34,709 nucleotides of DNA, taken from the NCBI GenBank assembly GCA_029938175.1, contig JAPYON010000014.1:1-34709 (forward strand), in the 5' to 3' direction. The stretch's first letter is position 1. Each line of letters begins with the position of its first letter. The position numbers and the translations under genes are program-made. The notes beneath the pieces were generated by a model that was not told the origin of the DNA, did not search any database, and was given only the letters and a program-made list of their open reading frames with translations. This document shows positions 26,479 to 34,709 of the stretch, piece after piece. Source of the stretch: Paracoccaceae bacterium. Its GTDB lineage: Bacteria; Pseudomonadota; Alphaproteobacteria; Rhodobacterales; Rhodobacteraceae.

Positions 26479-27557
26479 CGCGAAATACCCCCATGCATAT
26501 TAGGCATGTCCAAGCTCGCGAACCCGTAGTGGCGCAGCCAGCGCAGGTCGCTGTCAAAGAATGCGCGCAAATCGGGGATGCCGTATTTCAGCATCGCCAG
26601 ACGGTCGATGCCCATACCGAAGGCAAAGCCTTGATACTCGGACGGGTCAACGCCTGCGGCCGTGAGAACTTTCGGATGCACCATGCCGGAGCCGAGGATC
26701 TCCATCCAGTCGTCGCCCTCGCCGATTTTCAGCTGGCCGCCTGCCCATGAACATTTAATATCCACCTCGGCGCTTGGTTCCGTGAACGGGAAGTGGGAGG
26801 CGCGGAATTTCAATTCCACATTGTCCACCTCGAAAAACGCACGGCAGAATTCTTCCAGCGTCCACTTAAGGTTCGCCATGGAAATATCCTTATCGATCGC
26901 CAAACCCTCAACCTGATGGAACATCGGGGTGTGCGTCTGATCGTAATCCGAACGATAAACTCGACCCGGCGCGATGATGCGCGTGGGCACGCCGTGTTTC
27001 TCCATATGGCGGATTTGCACGGGGCTGGTGTGGGTGCGCAGCACGTGGGGCGGACGGTTGTCGCCCTTATCGCGATACATGTAAAACGTGTCGAATTCCT
27101 GCCGCGCGGGGTGCTCGGGCGGGATATTCAGGGCGTCGAAGTTGTAAAAATCGTTCTCGATCTGCGGACCCTCGGCGACGGAATAGCCAAGGTCTGCGAA
27201 AATCGCGATGATCTCTTCGGTGACTTGGCTGATCGGATGGATCGTACCAGCCTGCGAGGGTCGCGCGGGTTGCGTCACGTCCAGCCACTCGCTGCGAAGA
27301 CGTTCTTCAAGCGCGGAATCAGCCAGCGAGGCCTTACGCGCCATAATCGCCGAATTGATCTCGTTCTTCAGCGCGTTCAGCTTAGGTCCAGTGACTTGCC
27401 GTTCCTCGGGCGTCATTTTGCCAAGCTCGCGCATTTTCAGGCTAACCTCGCCCTTTTTGCCCACGGCAGCCAAACGCACCGTTTCAATCGCGCTTTCGTC
27501 GACCGCATCGGCGATCTCGCCCAGATACTTGGTCTTGAGTTTCTGAATTCCGTCCAT
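26475..27557 (-). CDS. pheS: phenylalanyl-tRNA synthetase alpha subunit
   Basis: Catalytic subunit charging tRNA-Phe, 360 aa. It has an N-terminal coiled coil (about 1-85), then class II motifs: the [11 protein letters not shown] entry, motif 2 [17 protein letters not shown] and motif 3 [20 protein letters not shown]. The ISPVQ-type [11 protein letters not shown] phenylalanine/ATP segment is present. GAGGGTG precedes the ATG. A terminator of the rpmI-rplT unit lies upstream, so pheS probably has its own promoter. Its stop overlaps the small exported gene by 4 nt. Confidence 0.97.
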   Translation of the reverse strand: MDGIQKLKTKYLGEIADAVDESAIETVRLAAVGKKGEVSLKMRELGKMTPEERQVTGPKLNALKNEINSAIMARKASLADSALEERLRSEWLDVTQPARPSQAGTIHPISQVTEEIIAIFADLGYSVAEGPQIENDFYNFDALNIPPEHPARQEFDTFYMYRDKGDNRPPHVLRTHTSPVQIRHMEKHGVPTRIIAPGRVYRSDYDQTHTPMFHQVEGLAIDKDISMANLKWTLEEFCRAFFEVDNVELKFRASHFPFTEPSAEVDIKCSWAGGQLKIGEGDDWMEILGSGMVHPKVLTAAGVDPSEYQGFAFGMGIDRLAMLKYGIPDLRAFFDSDLRWLRHYGFASLDMPNMHGGISR

Positions 27558-27625
27558 GTCACCCTCGTTATTCTCGTTTGGATTTGGTTACGGCGCGGGG
27601 GGCAAAAATGCAAGCTTCCCACATG

Positions 27626-27656
27626 CAAAAAGCCCCGATGTTTCCACCGAGGCTTT
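27626..27656 (-). terminator. rho-independent terminator after rplT
   Basis: On the minus strand an 11-bp stem (AAGCCTCGGTG / CATCGGGGCTT, with G-T pairs) closes a GAAA tetraloop and runs into TTTG. It sits 22 nt after the rplT stop. Confidence 0.85.
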
Positions 27657-27678
27657 CCGTTTAACCTGTGAACCGACT

Positions 27679-28035
27679 TTACAGTGCGGCTTTGGCCTGT
27701 GCTACGATCGCACCAAACGCTTCCGGTTCGTGAACAGCCAAGTCAGCGAGAACCTTACGGTCAACCTCGATGCCAGCCAAATTCAGACCGTTGATAAATC
27801 GCGAGTATGTGAACGCAGGGTCGATCGCACGAACGCCAGCGTTGATACGCTGGATCCACAAAGCGCGGAAGTTACGCTTACGCGCCATACGGTCGCGTGT
27901 AGCGTATTGCATTGCTTTGTCAACGGACTGCGTAGCAGTACGGAAATTGCGGTGACGTGCGCCGTAGTGGCCTTTAGCGGCTTTAACTACTTTGCGGTGA
28001 CGGGCGTGGGTCGTAGGACCAGATGTAACTCTCAT
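27679..28035 (-). CDS. rplT: 50S ribosomal protein L20
   Basis: A 118-aa, highly basic 23S rRNA-binding protein. Recognisable L20 blocks: [70 protein letters not shown]. It follows rpmI by 12 nt and ends before a terminator. In the standard order infC would precede rpmI; here it does not. Confidence 0.97.
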   Translation of the reverse strand: MRVTSGPTTHARHRKVVKAAKGHYGARHRNFRTATQSVDKAMQYATRDRMARKRNFRALWIQRINAGVRAIDPAFTYSRFINGLNLAGIEVDRKVLADLAVHEPEAFGAIVAQAKAAL

Positions 28036-28047
28036 AGTACCAGACTC

Positions 28048-28248
28048 CTATCGCGCGTACGGCATGTATTTTTTGACGATGCCTTCGTCTGCCTTGCAAA
28101 GCACTGTTGTGCCGCGAGCATTACGAAGGAATTTGTTCGAACGCTTGATCATGCCGTGGCGTTTGCCTGCCTGACCAGCTTTGATACGACCAGAAGCCGT
28201 AACTTTGAAGCGCTTCTTGGCGCCTGACTTAGTCTTCATCTTGGGCAT
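28048..28248 (-). CDS. rpmI: 50S ribosomal protein L35
   Basis: A 66-aa basic ribosomal protein ([48 protein letters not shown]). The start at 28248 has an ideal AAGGAG upstream; the longer in-frame extension lacks family similarity. L20 commonly represses this operon by binding its leader mRNA; I cannot confirm such a structure in the roughly 130 nt upstream. Confidence 0.97.
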   Translation of the reverse strand: MPKMKTKSGAKKRFKVTASGRIKAGQAGKRHGMIKRSNKFLRNARGTTVLCKADEGIVKKYMPYAR

Positions 28249-28413
28249 TTCCATCTCCTTATTTAAGGCGTGGTAGTAAGTGCGACTCGGCATACCCTCA
28301 AGCCGGACGCACCAGTGAAGGTGGCGTTGTAGGGATTCGGCATGCTTAACGCAAGCGAAAACATCTGTATAATTGATCATTCAACTAGAAAAATATCGAT
28401 ACCAACTTGATAA

Positions 28414-28450
28414 ACACCCCGGGGATATCTCTCGGAACGATCCCCGGTGT
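28414..28450 (-). terminator. possible terminator hairpin upstream of rpmI
   Basis: An inverted repeat ACACC(CC)GGGGAT / ATCCCCGGTGT with a 13-nt loop and a 2-nt bulge lies between the 30-aa ORF and rpmI. On the minus strand TTTATC follows, so it could end the transcript of the small upstream ORF. The stem is strong but the T-run is short. Confidence 0.35.
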
Positions 28451-28514
28451 CGAGCACTTGTCGGCGAAGAAAAACAGCCACGCACCTAGTAAAAAAATGC
28501 AGCGCTCTTTTGCA

Positions 28515-28607
28515 TCAGTATATCGTGTGCGCCGGCTGAAAAAGTAATAATACGGCGAAAAGCAACATGCTGGCTCCGCCGAGTAAAAACATCTCGTACT
28601 TTGACAT
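28515..28607 (-). CDS. probable 30-aa single-TM membrane peptide
   Basis: Too short for routine gene finding. ATG at 28607 follows AAAGGTGG with a normal spacing and reads MSKYEMFLLGG, then a hydrophobic helix (ASMLLFAVLLLF), then QPAHTIY and stop. One membrane helix with a short charged N-terminus is typical of bacterial membrane micropeptides. It lies about 65 nt downstream of pyk on the same strand and could share its transcript. No family recognised. The next 100 nt (28385-28510) also hold a hydrophobic frame (LLGAWLFFFADKC) but without a start codon. Confidence 0.5.
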   Translation of the reverse strand: MSKYEMFLLGGASMLLFAVLLLFQPAHTIY

Positions 28608-28671
28608 TTCAAGCCACCTTTAAAAGGCAGAGGCCAGTTTATCACCTAGGATTGCCGACGTATATCAACTA

Positions 28672-30087
28672 TCAATCAACCGCAGCGACGCGCAGAATAT
28701 TGGTGCTGCCCGGCACGTTAAACGGTATGCCTGCTGTGACGATAATTTGCTCGCCCCCAGCCCCGAATTCATCGTCTTTTGCAATCTTGGTCGCTGCTGC
28801 AACCGCTTCTTTAAAGCGCCCGACTTCTTCGACAACTACGCAATGCAAACCCCATGTTAACACCAATTGACGTGCGGTTTTTACCAATGGAGTCAATGCT
28901 ATAATAGGGACTCGTGGTTTCTCACGAGCTGCGAGAATAGCTGTCGTACCTGAATGAGTGAAGCAACAGATAGCCTTAACGTCTGCCGTTTCGGCAACCT
29001 GCCTTGCCGCGACCGTAATTGCATCTGCAACCCGACCGGCGGACTCGGTGCGCGAAGATTCGATAACCTGACGATAAATGACGTCCCGCTCGACACTTTC
29101 GGAAACATTATTCATCGTAGTGACTGCTTCAATCGGATAATCACCCGCAGCTGATTCTGCCGAAAGCATCACCGCGTCAGCACCCTCATAGATAGCTTGC
29201 GCGACATCCGAGACCTCGGCGCGTGTCGGAACAGGCGATGTAATCATGCTTTCCATCATCTGTGTCGCGACAATCACAGGCTTACCAACCGCACGACAGC
29301 CGCGCACCAAACGCTTCTGAATTGGCGGCAGTTCGTGCACCGGTAATTCGACACCCAAGTCGCCACGAGCAACCATAATTCCGTCAGAGGCGGCCAGAAT
29401 CTTTTCGAATGCATCAACAGCCGCTGGTTTCTCGATTTTAGAAATGATGGCCGCACGCCCCTTAACCAATTCCCGCGCTTTCTCAACGTCTTCGGCACGC
29501 TGCACAAAAGAAAGCGCCAGCCAATCAACACCCAACTCACAAACAAATTCCAGGTCTTTCAAATCTTTTTCCGACAAAGCATCCAGTGGCAAAACCACGT
29601 CAGGGACATTCACGCCCTTACGGTTGGAAATCTCGCCGCCAACAACGACCGTTGTGTTAGCAAAGTCTTCCCCACATTCGATGACCTCCAGCTTAATACG
29701 ACCGTCGTTAACCAAAAGCGTCGAACCGACCTTGAGCGCCGCGAAAATCTCTGGGTGCGGTAAAGTCACACGCATAGAGTCGCCCTCGGTCGCATCAAGA
29801 TCGAAACGGAATATAGCTCCTTCTTCCAGCATCTCGCGACTATTCGTAAATGCACCGCACCGTAACTTCGGCCCCTGCAGATCGGCAAGGATAGCGATCG
29901 GACGTCCCATTTCTTCTTCAATACTGCGGATCATAGCGTGACGCTCGCGGATGTCCGGATGCGCGCCATGACTCATGTTCAAACGAAACACATCAGCGCC
30001 CGCAACAAACAGTTTCTTAATCATTTCACGAGTATCCGACGCTGGCCCGAGAGTTGCCACGATCTTTACATTTCTTTGTCTGCGCAT
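28672..30087 (-). CDS. pyk: pyruvate kinase
   Basis: Makes pyruvate and ATP from phosphoenolpyruvate and ADP in the last step of glycolysis. The 471-aa product has KIVATLGPAS and FRLNMSHG in the N-domain, and LADLQGPKLRCG. The catalytic segment ISKIEKP has Lys217 and Glu219; MVARGDLGVELP follows with Asp243 as metal ligand. ATQMMESMI and the C-terminal allosteric domain (AICCFTHSGTTA) complete the enzyme. No fusion or truncation. It is preceded by an about 170-nt divergent gap facing the amidohydrolase-family gene. Confidence 0.97.
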   Translation of the reverse strand: MRRQRNVKIVATLGPASDTREMIKKLFVAGADVFRLNMSHGAHPDIRERHAMIRSIEEEMGRPIAILADLQGPKLRCGAFTNSREMLEEGAIFRFDLDATEGDSMRVTLPHPEIFAALKVGSTLLVNDGRIKLEVIECGEDFANTTVVVGGEISNRKGVNVPDVVLPLDALSEKDLKDLEFVCELGVDWLALSFVQRAEDVEKARELVKGRAAIISKIEKPAAVDAFEKILAASDGIMVARGDLGVELPVHELPPIQKRLVRGCRAVGKPVIVATQMMESMITSPVPTRAEVSDVAQAIYEGADAVMLSAESAAGDYPIEAVTTMNNVSESVERDVIYRQVIESSRTESAGRVADAITVAARQVAETADVKAICCFTHSGTTAILAAREKPRVPIIALTPLVKTARQLVLTWGLHCVVVEEVGRFKEAVAAATKIAKDDEFGAGGEQIIVTAGIPFNVPGSTNILRVAAVD

Positions 30088-30256
30088 CTTATTCTTCTTT
30101 CATTCATCAAATTCGATCTGGCCTGTGGGTGTATATAGGAATAATTGCCGAATGTCCGTAATAAACGGAGAAATATCCTACCTTTATGACCGCAACATCT
30201 GGTTCATGCTTGCGACAACGTTTAACTACACTGTGTAAATGAAAGGAATGTGACAA

Positions 30257-31027
30257 ATGCTCAAACACCCCGCTTTTGAAGTCCTCAACCCGAATGGCAA
30301 GTCGCCAGTGCTGTTGCTATGTGACCATGCATCGAACGCCATACCGGATTGCGTGAATGGCGGCACCTTGGGCTTACCTGCGCAAGACATGCAGCGCCAC
30401 ATCGCCTATGACATCGGCGCGCGCGGCGTCACCGAGCATTTAACAGAATTACTAGACGCGCACGCCGTTGTGTCCCGTTTCTCGCGTTTGGTCGTCGATC
30501 CAAACCGCGGCGAAGACGACCCGACGGTGTTGATGAAAATCTACGATGGCTCGATTATTCCGGGAAACCGCAACGCCGACGACGTAGAAAAAGAGCGCCG
30601 CCTTTCGATGTTTTACCGTCCCTATCACGAAGCGCTGCACCGCCAGATTGACATGATGATCACTGATGGACGCACCCCTGCCCTGATCTCGGTCCATTCG
30701 TTCACCAAGCAACTAAAGAACCGAGAACCACGTCCGTGGCATTTGGGCGTTCTGTGGGCCGAGGACGGACGTCTAGCGAAACCATTCATGGAATACCTCA
30801 CCAAGGACGACGATGTTTGTGTTGGAGATAACGAGCCTTATTCGGGCGAGCTGGCAGGCGACACTCTGTATTTCCATGGTACAAGCCGTGGTCTACCACA
30901 TATTCTGATCGAGGTTCGCAACGACCTGATCGAAACGCCGGAGGGCCAATTCGAGTGGGCCGACAGGATTGCACCCGCCCTCTGGATAGCACTCGAAAGC
31001 CTTGAGAAGGAAAACGATAATGAATGA
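30257..31027 (+). CDS. N-formylglutamate amidohydrolase family protein
   Basis: A 256-aa protein of the N-formylglutamate deformylase/amidohydrolase family (zinc-dependent). Typical segments are LLLCDHASNAIP (Asp23, His24), AYDIGARGVTEHL, SRLVVDPNR, IPGN and ALISVHSFTK, with IEVRNDLI near the end. The classical enzyme works in histidine breakdown, but no hut genes are nearby, so the substrate is uncertain. AAGGAA lies about 9 nt before the ATG. The stop overlaps the DUF1244 start by 8 nt. Confidence 0.88.
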   Translation: MLKHPAFEVLNPNGKSPVLLLCDHASNAIPDCVNGGTLGLPAQDMQRHIAYDIGARGVTEHLTELLDAHAVVSRFSRLVVDPNRGEDDPTVLMKIYDGSIIPGNRNADDVEKERRLSMFYRPYHEALHRQIDMMITDGRTPALISVHSFTKQLKNREPRPWHLGVLWAEDGRLAKPFMEYLTKDDDVCVGDNEPYSGELAGDTLYFHGTSRGLPHILIEVRNDLIETPEGQFEWADRIAPALWIALESLEKENDNE

Positions 31028-31334
31028 CAAGTCACGCACCGAAACCGAAGCCGCTGCATTCCGTGTGCTAGTCGCACATTTGCAGGATCGCACCGATGTG
31101 CAGAACATCGACATGATGAACCTGACTGGATTTTGCCGCAACTGCCTAAGCCGTTGGTATATGGAGGCCGCAAATGAGCGTGGCATTGAGATGACCAAAG
31201 ACGCCGCCCGTGAACACGTCCACGGGATGCCATACGACGAATGGAAAGAGATCAACCAGATCGAGGCGGACGACGAAAAGCAAACCGCCTTCAAGCTCGC
31301 TTTCGCCCGAACACACAGATACACACCAAAATGA
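31020..31334 (+). CDS. DUF1244 protein
   Basis: A 104-aa protein of the DUF1244 family, common in alphaproteobacteria and of unknown function. Conserved features: FRVLVAHLQ, NLTGFCRNCLSRWY (Cys39, Cys42) and HGMPYDEWK. The CxxC suggests metal or redox chemistry (inference). The start ATG lies inside the amidohydrolase-family gene end, and its stop overlaps the ZnuA-like start (ATGA). The three genes are probably one operon. Confidence 0.85.
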   Translation: MNDKSRTETEAAAFRVLVAHLQDRTDVQNIDMMNLTGFCRNCLSRWYMEAANERGIEMTKDAAREHVHGMPYDEWKEINQIEADDEKQTAFKLAFARTHRYTPK

Positions 31335-32212
31335 TGTTGTTTCGTACCCTACTTGCCATTTCACTTATGCTAGCTCCGCTGGCGCGGGCCGATACTTTGC
31401 AAGTGGTCACAAGCATCGCACCAGTTCAAGGGCTGGTGGCGGAGATCATGATAGGGGTCGGCACTCCCAAGTTGCTTCTGAGCCATCCAATTTCTCCGCA
31501 CGATTTTGCGATGCGTCCCTCGCAAGCCAAGGCGATCCGCGATGCTGATGTATTATTCTATGTAGGTGAAACCCTTGAGCCATGGTTGGTAAACACACTA
31601 CGCGCCCGCACCGAGGATACCATTGCCGTTCGACTCGGCGACATTCCAGATTTGAACCTTTTTGATGCACGTGAGCTGGACGAGTTTGATGCACATGACG
31701 AAAAACACACGGAGGAATATGATCCTCACTACTGGCTCGACCCAGAAAACGCGCTGAAATGGCTTGCGGCTATTGCCGAAAGACTCGAAACCGTCGATCA
31801 AACAAATACTGCGATCTATCGCACCAATCTGGAGCGAGCACAGAGAGAAGTCACCACCGCGTCAAATGTCACAACGGCGATGCTAAGTGTGATGACGGAC
31901 ACGAAGCTGATCATAACCCACGACTCGATTCAATACTTCGAACGCGCGTTCGGGCTAAGTGCCGTGGGCGCATTTGCAGCCAGTGACGGGCAAAGAGCAG
32001 GCGCACGCAGCCTGAACGCTCTGCTTAACCAGATAGGCCCAGACACATGCATCGTCGAGGACATTACCCACCCCAGCCGGATCACCGACAGCCTGCCCAA
32101 AGGCATTAGGCATGTAACAGTTGATCCAATGGGTTACGACCAACTAGGCGAAGGTTACTACCCCCGCCTGCTAAACACGCTCGCGCAAGCCCTTCTGGGA
32201 TGTCGCGACTAA
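31331..32212 (+). CDS. orphan zinc/manganese-type ABC substrate-binding protein (ZnuA-like)
   Basis: Periplasmic metal-binding lipoprotein-like or free receptor, 293 aa. Signal peptide at 1-20 (MMLFRTLLAISLMLAPLARA). Cluster A-I family pattern with likely metal ligands His57 (SPHDF), His133 (DPHYWLDP) and His197 (THDSI.YFE), and a fourth acid near Glu243/Asp244. A short acidic loop with two His (118-126) stands where ZnuA has a His-rich loop. Cys240 and Cys290 could form a disulfide. No permease or ATPase gene is adjacent. The start at 31331 overlaps the DUF1244 stop; ATG at 31334 is equally possible. Confidence 0.88.
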   Translation: MMLFRTLLAISLMLAPLARADTLQVVTSIAPVQGLVAEIMIGVGTPKLLLSHPISPHDFAMRPSQAKAIRDADVLFYVGETLEPWLVNTLRARTEDTIAVRLGDIPDLNLFDARELDEFDAHDEKHTEEYDPHYWLDPENALKWLAAIAERLETVDQTNTAIYRTNLERAQREVTTASNVTTAMLSVMTDTKLIITHDSIQYFERAFGLSAVGAFAASDGQRAGARSLNALLNQIGPDTCIVEDITHPSRITDSLPKGIRHVTVDPMGYDQLGEGYYPRLLNTLAQALLGCRD

Positions 32213-32251
32213 CCCCTTCCCATTCCTCGAATTTCAAGGCAATCTGCGCGC

Positions 32252-32725
32252 ATGTCCAACGACCCGATTGATAGAACCGGCCTGCGCCACGAATTCTGGA
32301 AACGCTTCCCGCTAACCGAATTGCCCCTGCATGAGTGGGAAGCCTTATGCGACGGCTGCGGCCGCTGTTGCATGCTGAAACTCGAAGATGAAGACACAGG
32401 CCGGATCGCTTATACCAACATTGCGTGCCGCCTGTTCGACGATGCAACCTGCAACTGCGGCAACTATGCGCTTCGCAAACAACTGGTTAAGACCTGTGTG
32501 ATCGTGCGTCCCGACAACCTTGACGAAATTCTGCACTGGATGCCAGCAACTTGCGCCTACAAATTGATCGACGAAGGCAGGCCTCTGTTCGATTGGCATC
32601 CTTTGATTTCTGGCACCCGCGACAGCGTCGACGAAGCCCAAATTTCCATGCGCAACCGAACGATCCCAGAATTCGAGGTCGAAGAAGATGACCTGCTAGA
32701 TCACACCATAGAAGGAATAACTTAA
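32252..32725 (+). CDS. YcgN-like Cys-rich protein (UPF0260/YkgJ type)
   Basis: A 157-aa protein with the CxxCxxCC motif CDGCGRCC (Cys33, 36, 39, 40) and further Cys at 59, 67, 69, 82 and 101. These could bind zinc or an Fe-S cluster. This is the YcgN/UPF0260 pattern, including LPLHEWEALC, DWHPLISG and ISMRNRTIPE. Function unknown. A TAATG junction couples it to the threonine aldolase gene. AAGGCA sits upstream of the start. Confidence 0.88.
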   Translation: MSNDPIDRTGLRHEFWKRFPLTELPLHEWEALCDGCGRCCMLKLEDEDTGRIAYTNIACRLFDDATCNCGNYALRKQLVKTCVIVRPDNLDEILHWMPATCAYKLIDEGRPLFDWHPLISGTRDSVDEAQISMRNRTIPEFEVEEDDLLDHTIEGIT

Positions 32726-33777
32726 TGTGGTTCACGTCTGATAATGCTGGCCCTGCCGCACCCGAAATCATGGGCGCAATGACGCAGGCCAACACGATCT
32801 ACAGCCAATCTTATGGCAGCGATCAGATCATGGATCGCGTGCGCGACAAAATTCGTGATATATTCGAAGCGCCCGACGCCGCTGTCTATCTAGTTTCTAC
32901 AGGAACTGCCGCAAATTCCTTGGCGCTGGCATCGATGGTCCAGCCGTGGCAGACGATATATTGTCACCGCCACGCGCACATATCCGAAGACGAGTGTGGT
33001 GCGCCCGAGTTCTATACCAATGGGGCCAAACTGGTACTTCTAGACGGCAAAGATGCAAAGATCGAGCCGTCCTCACTGTCACAGGCCATCGCAAATACCG
33101 GACTAGTCGGCGTTCACAACGTGCAAAAGGGCGCACTGTCGATCAGCAATGTTACTGAATTGGGTGCGGTATATTCTGTCGCAGAGATCGAAGCGCTATG
33201 TGCAATTGCCAATGCCAATGACCTTCCGGTCCACTTGGATGGCGCGCGTTTTGCCAACGCACTTGTTCACCTTGGCTGTACTCCGGCAGATATGACATGG
33301 AAAGCTGGCTTCGAGACGGTCAGTTTTGGTGGCACAAAAAACGGCTGCATAGGCGTCGAGGCAGTCATCCTGTTCAATCCCGACCGCGCATGGGAATTCG
33401 AGCTTCGTCGCAAACGGGGCGGTCACCTGATGTCCAAACACCGGTACCTGTCCGCGCAAATGGACGCGTATTTAACGGATGACCTGTGGTTGAACATGGC
33501 CGCCAAGTCCAATTCTATGGCCAAAAAGCTGTCCGATGGCATCGCAAATACGCACGGTGGCATCCTACTGCATCCTACAGATTCTAATATGGTGTTCGCT
33601 GGCTGGAAACGCTCAGGGCATCGTGCGGCACAAAATTCGGGTGCCCACTACTACCTCTGGCCAACGGAAGAACCACTAGAAGGTGACAATGACGAAACCT
33701 TGACGGCTCGTCTGGTTTGCAATTGGGCTACCACTAACGAAGACGTTAATAAACTCTTAAGTCTCATCGCCAAATAG
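32725..33777 (+). CDS. low-specificity threonine aldolase family protein
   Basis: PLP enzyme cleaving L-threonine/allo-threonine to glycine and acetaldehyde, 350 aa. Motifs: YGSDQI near the N-terminus, STGTAANSLAL, HAHISEDECGAPEF, HLDGARFANAL (Asp172) and SFGGTKNGCIG with the PLP Lys205. The C-terminal domain looks complete. The ATG overlaps the upstream stop by one base (TAATG). Its last 21 nt overlap the convergent hydrolase gene. Exact substrate stereochemistry is not readable. Confidence 0.93.
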   Translation: MWFTSDNAGPAAPEIMGAMTQANTIYSQSYGSDQIMDRVRDKIRDIFEAPDAAVYLVSTGTAANSLALASMVQPWQTIYCHRHAHISEDECGAPEFYTNGAKLVLLDGKDAKIEPSSLSQAIANTGLVGVHNVQKGALSISNVTELGAVYSVAEIEALCAIANANDLPVHLDGARFANALVHLGCTPADMTWKAGFETVSFGGTKNGCIGVEAVILFNPDRAWEFELRRKRGGHLMSKHRYLSAQMDAYLTDDLWLNMAAKSNSMAKKLSDGIANTHGGILLHPTDSNMVFAGWKRSGHRAAQNSGAHYYLWPTEEPLEGDNDETLTARLVCNWATTNEDVNKLLSLIAK

Positions 33778-34572
33778 AAACGCCCGCACCACGCGTGTTA
33801 CGTCTGGTGCGTGGCTAATCGGGCCCATATGCGCGGCTGTTTCAAAAACGTGCCGCTGAACTGTCGGTAAAGTCGCCACTATCAAATCGTTAAGCATTCT
33901 GATTGGTTCAGGCGACAACCCGCCCTCCATCAAAAGAAACGGTGCCTTAATATTCGCAACTTTCGACAAATCGACCGACCCTTGATGACCTTCCATCACC
34001 GAACGGGAGTTGTCCAGAATATGGGGAATTGTCTTCAAAATATAATCTTGCTGAGGCTTTGACATCGACTTAAATCCGCCCGGCCCACCCCATAGTTCCA
34101 GAAACAACACGGCGGCTGTGTGCATATCGCCAGCAACCAGATGCGTCAGAAACTGACTCGCATCCGCCCTTTCACGTGCATGCGCTTCAGGATTACCCTC
34201 TGCCAGAAGTGAAAAGTATACGGGTTCATACAACGACAGGCTCGCCACCAATCCGGGCCGCGCAACTGCAATGCGTATGGCAACGGTTGCCCCGAAACTG
34301 TGCCCGATTAAATGTACTGGACGATCCATCCGTTCCAACAGCGCAATCGTAGTTTCGCACGCTTGTGTCTGGCCATCGCTAGCTGGATCAAACTCGGTTT
34401 CCCCGTGCCCGGGAAGATCCACCGCCAACATTGACAAACGATCAGCCAGGCCAGTCATCACACCGCCCCAAGCACCGGAATGCGCCAACGAACAGTGCAG
34501 CAAGACCGCAGGCTCTCCGATTCCCGCATACCGAACGCCCATTCTACGCCCTGCAATAACCTCGACCGCCAT
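33757..34572 (-). CDS. alpha/beta-fold hydrolase
   Basis: Single-domain alpha/beta hydrolase, 271 aa. Nucleophile Ser92 in LIGHSFGAT and His248 in AAHMGPI are clear; the acid is probably in the FLLMEGGLSPEP segment. The early VDLPGHGETE and GxG-type motifs fit the epoxide hydrolase/ester hydrolase group. Substrate unknown. The start at 34572 has GGAGGG immediately upstream; an in-frame TTG four codons earlier lacks one. Convergent overlap with the threonine aldolase gene. Confidence 0.87.
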   Translation of the reverse strand: MAVEVIAGRRMGVRYAGIGEPAVLLHCSLAHSGAWGGVMTGLADRLSMLAVDLPGHGETEFDPASDGQTQACETTIALLERMDRPVHLIGHSFGATVAIRIAVARPGLVASLSLYEPVYFSLLAEGNPEAHARERADASQFLTHLVAGDMHTAAVLFLELWGGPGGFKSMSKPQQDYILKTIPHILDNSRSVMEGHQGSVDLSKVANIKAPFLLMEGGLSPEPIRMLNDLIVATLPTVQRHVFETAAHMGPISHAPDVTRVVRAFLFGDET

Positions 34573-34693
34573 GCGACCCTCCAAATAAAGACGCCTTGTC
34601 CTATCCTACAGCCTTTGCAAGTGCGAGCAGTTTTGCTACACCCCAAGCAAATACTAATCCGTGATTCCTACAGTCAATGAAAAGGCCTGCCAC

Positions 34694-34709
34694 ATGAGCT
34701 CTTCAAACC
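34694..34709 (+). CDS. possible start of a further gene, cut by the window edge
   Basis: ATG AGC TCT TCA AAC at the very end of the window, with AAAAGGCC about 8 nt upstream. Five codons only; no product can be named. It would be divergent from the hydrolase gene. Confidence 0.25.

Noticed and set aside
26793-27671. Long plus-strand reading frame opposite pheS
   Set aside because: Antisense to conserved pheS motifs, no ribosome-binding site and no recognisable product.
28260-28380. N-terminal extension of rpmI by 44 codons
   Set aside because: The extension has no L35 similarity, and the internal start has an ideal AAGGAG and the correct family length.
1-34709. CRISPR arrays, rRNA or tRNA genes, insertion-sequence ends, phage or toxin-antitoxin modules
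   Set aside because: Looked for in all intergenic gaps; no repeat-spacer pattern, cloverleaf sequence, transposase or paired inverted ends were seen.

Overview
This window reads as a chromosomal segment of an alphaproteobacterium, most likely a marine member of the Rhodobacterales (Roseobacter group). The proteins that point there are the PhaR type, the alphaproteobacterial ETF-QO, the YtoQ and DUF1244 proteins, the long-chain polyprenyl synthase and the L20/L35 proteins. I see no rRNA, tRNA, CRISPR array, phage genes or intact insertion sequence. Most of the window is housekeeping metabolism in short, tightly packed operons, many with 1- to 8-nt gene overlaps. The left 9 kb is less compact and holds three decayed genes.

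Region 1 (1-9.7 kb): tag (DNA repair, minus strand); a broken EAL-domain phosphodiesterase; a polyhydroxybutyrate (PHB) locus. In the PHB locus phaR lies on the minus strand, divergent from a 47-codon ORF coupled to a short, class III-like PhaC, followed by phaA and phaB. Next come a glutamine amidotransferase-like gene, a DMT exporter gene cut by one in-frame TGA, a small DUF465 protein, a second and heavily decayed DMT exporter, a tRNA1(Val)-type adenine methyltransferase and a DUF2007 protein.

Region 2 (9.7-16.7 kb): a long-chain polyprenyl diphosphate synthase (quinone side chain) converges on ispE (isoprenoid precursor synthesis), which is coupled to an exported TPR protein. ETF-ubiquinone oxidoreductase, greA and an unrecognised two-TM coiled-coil protein with a well-supported TTG start follow.

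Region 3 (16.7-22.8 kb): the minus-strand operon fdhD-mobA-mobB-moeA makes molybdenum cofactor and matures formate dehydrogenase. AzlCD (branched-chain amino-acid export) is next, then an Lrp-family regulator divergent from alanine dehydrogenase (ald). ald ends at a textbook terminator. About 440 bp without a convincing gene follow.

Region 4 (23.3-30.1 kb, all minus): pyk, a probable 30-aa membrane peptide, rpmI-rplT with a clear terminator, then pheS, a small AT-rich exported-protein gene, pheT and a ytoQ-family gene. The exported-protein gene sits between the two subunits of phenylalanyl-tRNA synthetase and overlaps pheS.

Region 5 (30.2-34.7 kb): a plus-strand run of an N-formylglutamate amidohydrolase-family gene, DUF1244, an orphan ZnuA-like metal-binding protein, a Cys-rich YcgN protein and a threonine aldolase. 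It converges on an alpha/beta hydrolase. A possible next gene starts at the right edge.

I found no clearly new multigene system. The best leads are the short PhaC with its coupled micro-ORF, the exported gene inside the pheS-pheT operon, and the orphan metal-binding protein with its coupled partners.
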